A stretch of DNA of 5,600 bases from Pseudomonadota bacterium (GTDB lineage Bacteria; Pseudomonadota; Alphaproteobacteria; Rhizobiales; Xanthobacteraceae). This document shows positions 4,415 through 5,600 of the stretch, in pieces. Where the stretch lies: positions 1 to 5,600 of the forward strand of contig JAKAMD010000240.1 of the NCBI GenBank assembly GCA_021823875.1, given 5' to 3'. The position numbers were made by a program, and so were the translations under genes. Every line of letters starts with the position of its first letter. Positions within the stretch are counted from its first letter, which is position 1. The notes beneath the pieces are model-generated. The model saw nothing but the letters and a program-made list of their open reading frames with translations. It made no database searches and was not told the origin of the DNA.

Positions 4415-5600
4415 TCAGCGCACCAGCACGTTCTTGAACTGCCAGGGATCGCGCTTGTCGATCTCTTCCGGGAACAGGCCGGGCCGATCGGTCAGCGGCG
4501 TCCAGTCGGTATAAGTGCCGATCACCGGGCCGAGATAGGGCATCTGCACTTCGAGGCAGCGCTTGTAGTCCATCTCGTCGGCCTCAACGATGCCAGCCTT
4601 CGGGTTCTCCAAAGCCCACACCATGCCGGCGAGTACCGCACTGGTCACCTGCATCCCGGTGGCGTTCTGATAGGGGGCAATGTCGCGCGTCTCGTCGATC
4701 GAGAGCTGCGACCCGTACCAGTAGGCGTTCTTCTTGTGGCCGTAGAGCAGCACGCCGAGCTCGTCGATGCCGTCGACGATCTCGTTTTCGTCCAGGATGT
4801 GGATGTGCTCCTGCCGCTGGCCCGCGAAGCCGAACAGCTCGTGCAGCGACAGCACCGCGTCGTTGCAGGGGTGGTAGGCGTAGTGGCAGGTCGGCCGGTA
4901 CACGGCCTTACGGCCGCTTTTCACCGTGAAGTAGTCGGCGATTGAGATCGACTCATTGTGCGTGACCAGGAAGCCGTATTGGCCCTTGGCTGTCGGCGTC
5001 CAGGACCGCACGCGCGTATTGGCGCCGGGCTGGGTCAGGTAGATCGCCGCTTGGCAGCCGGTCTTATGCTTGTAGCCGTTCTTCGGCAGCCATTTCTCGT
5101 GCGTGCCCCAGCCGAGCTCGGCCGGCTGCATGCCTTCCGACAGGAAGCCCTCGATCGACCAGGTGTTGACGAACACGTTCATCGCCTTCGGCTGCTTGGC
5201 GCGCTGGGTGTCCCGCTCGGCGATGTGGATGCCCTTGACGCCAAGCTTCTTGGCGAGCTTGCCCCAGTCCTCGCGCGTCGCCGGCTCCTTGATCTTAATC
5301 TTGAGGTCGCCGGCGATGTTGATCAGGGCCTGCTTGACGAACCAGGACACCATGCCGGGATTGGCGCCGCAGCAGGACACCGCGGTGTTGCTGCCCGGTT
5401 TGCGCTTGCGTTTGACGGCAAGCGTGATCTCGCGCAGGGCGTAGTTAGAACGCTTCTCCGGACCGATCTTGGGGTTGAAATAGAAGCCCGCCCAGGGCTC
5501 GTTGACGGTGTCGATGTAGAGCGCGCCGAGCTCGTTGCACAGTTCCATGATGTCGACCGAGGAGGTATCGACCGACAGGTTGACGCAGAAGCCCTGGCCG
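4415..5600 (-). CDS. hss: Homospermidine synthase, C-terminal 394 aa (5' end off window)
   Basis: This cytosolic NAD-dependent enzyme makes homospermidine from two putrescines (or putrescine plus spermidine), releasing ammonia or diaminopropane. The visible part runs from VNLSVDTSS through MELCNELGALYIDTVNEPW to the end DPWQFKNVLVR. The frame stays open to the window edge, so the first ATG visible (5548) is internal. Aligning NTWSIEGFLSE to Trp229 and Glu237 of the Blastochloris viridis enzyme (numbering from memory) makes the full protein about 476 residues, against 477 there, so about 82 N-terminal residues with the start of the Rossmann fold lie outside. With that register the residues I recall as active-site positions are present: Asp in VDTSS (about 94), Glu in VNEPW (about 117), Asn in GANPG (162), Glu in IAERD (210), Trp229, Glu237, and His in VTHNES (296). 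No frameshift or stop interrupts it. It converges on the exported-protein gene with 97 bp between the stops and appears functionally unrelated to it. The assignment is firm. Confidence 0.95.
   Translation of the reverse strand, partial: GQGFCVNLSVDTSSVDIMELCNELGALYIDTVNEPWAGFYFNPKIGPEKRSNYALREITLAVKRKRKPGSNTAVSCCGANPGMVSWFVKQALINIAGDLKIKIKEPATREDWGKLAKKLGVKGIHIAERDTQRAKQPKAMNVFVNTWSIEGFLSEGMQPAELGWGTHEKWLPKNGYKHKTGCQAAIYLTQPGANTRVRSWTPTAKGQYGFLVTHNESISIADYFTVKSGRKAVYRPTCHYAYHPCNDAVLSLHELFGFAGQRQEHIHILDENEIVDGIDELGVLLYGHKKNAYWYGSQLSIDETRDIAPYQNATGMQVTSAVLAGMVWALENPKAGIVEADEMDYKRCLEVQMPYLGPVIGTYTDWTPLTDRPGLFPEEIDKRDPWQFKNVLVR

Noticed and set aside
4376..4945. A 189-codon plus-strand open frame opposite the end of hss.
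   Set aside because: The minus frame is an unambiguous homospermidine synthase with its active-site residues in place, so the plus frame is an antisense shadow.
1..5600. A novel defence, mobile or RNA-guided system.
   Set aside because: No nuclease, transposase, recombinase, reverse transcriptase or CRISPR-like array was found. The gene content is ordinary chromosomal metabolism, metal handling and envelope function.

Overview
This is a GC-rich window with the style of an alphaproteobacterium, most likely the Hyphomicrobiales (Bradyrhizobium/Rhodopseudomonas/Xanthobacteraceae-like). The clues are strongly G/C-ending codons, a homospermidine synthase gene, an exported tryptophan/proline-rich DUF6600-type protein, an EcfG-type stress promoter motif, and intergenic palindromes of a kind I associate with Bradyrhizobium relatives. 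The taxonomic call is an inference from these features, not a database match.

Layout. Positions 47-220 (minus) encode a 57-residue charged helical protein of unknown function, with a hairpin just past its stop. A divergent intergenic region (221-488) separates it from a COG0523/CobW-family metallochaperone GTPase (489-1547, plus) that has an unusually dense histidine-rich loop. After a 96-bp multi-hairpin palindromic repeat (1566-1661) comes a WD40-like beta-propeller protein (1675-2682, plus), probably in the same transcription unit as the GTPase. Next is an exported protein (2824-4317, plus) with three aromatic YGHW-type repeats and a long proline-rich tail ending in a 24-bp tandem repeat. 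A clear EcfG-type promoter motif lies upstream of it and a terminator hairpin follows it. Convergent to it is the 3' part of homospermidine synthase (hss, minus, 4415 to beyond 5600), cut by the window edge.

How the genes may work together. The GTPase and the propeller protein plausibly form a metal-handling pair: a zinc-type chaperone and a partner or scaffold. The exported protein looks like an independently controlled envelope stress gene. The hss gene is a separate polyamine biosynthesis unit. No mobile element, CRISPR array, tRNA or rRNA was seen. Most of the window looks like ordinary chromosomal core. The points most worth a second look are the stress promoter, the composite palindrome inside the GTPase/propeller pair, and the actively expanding repeat in the exported protein.
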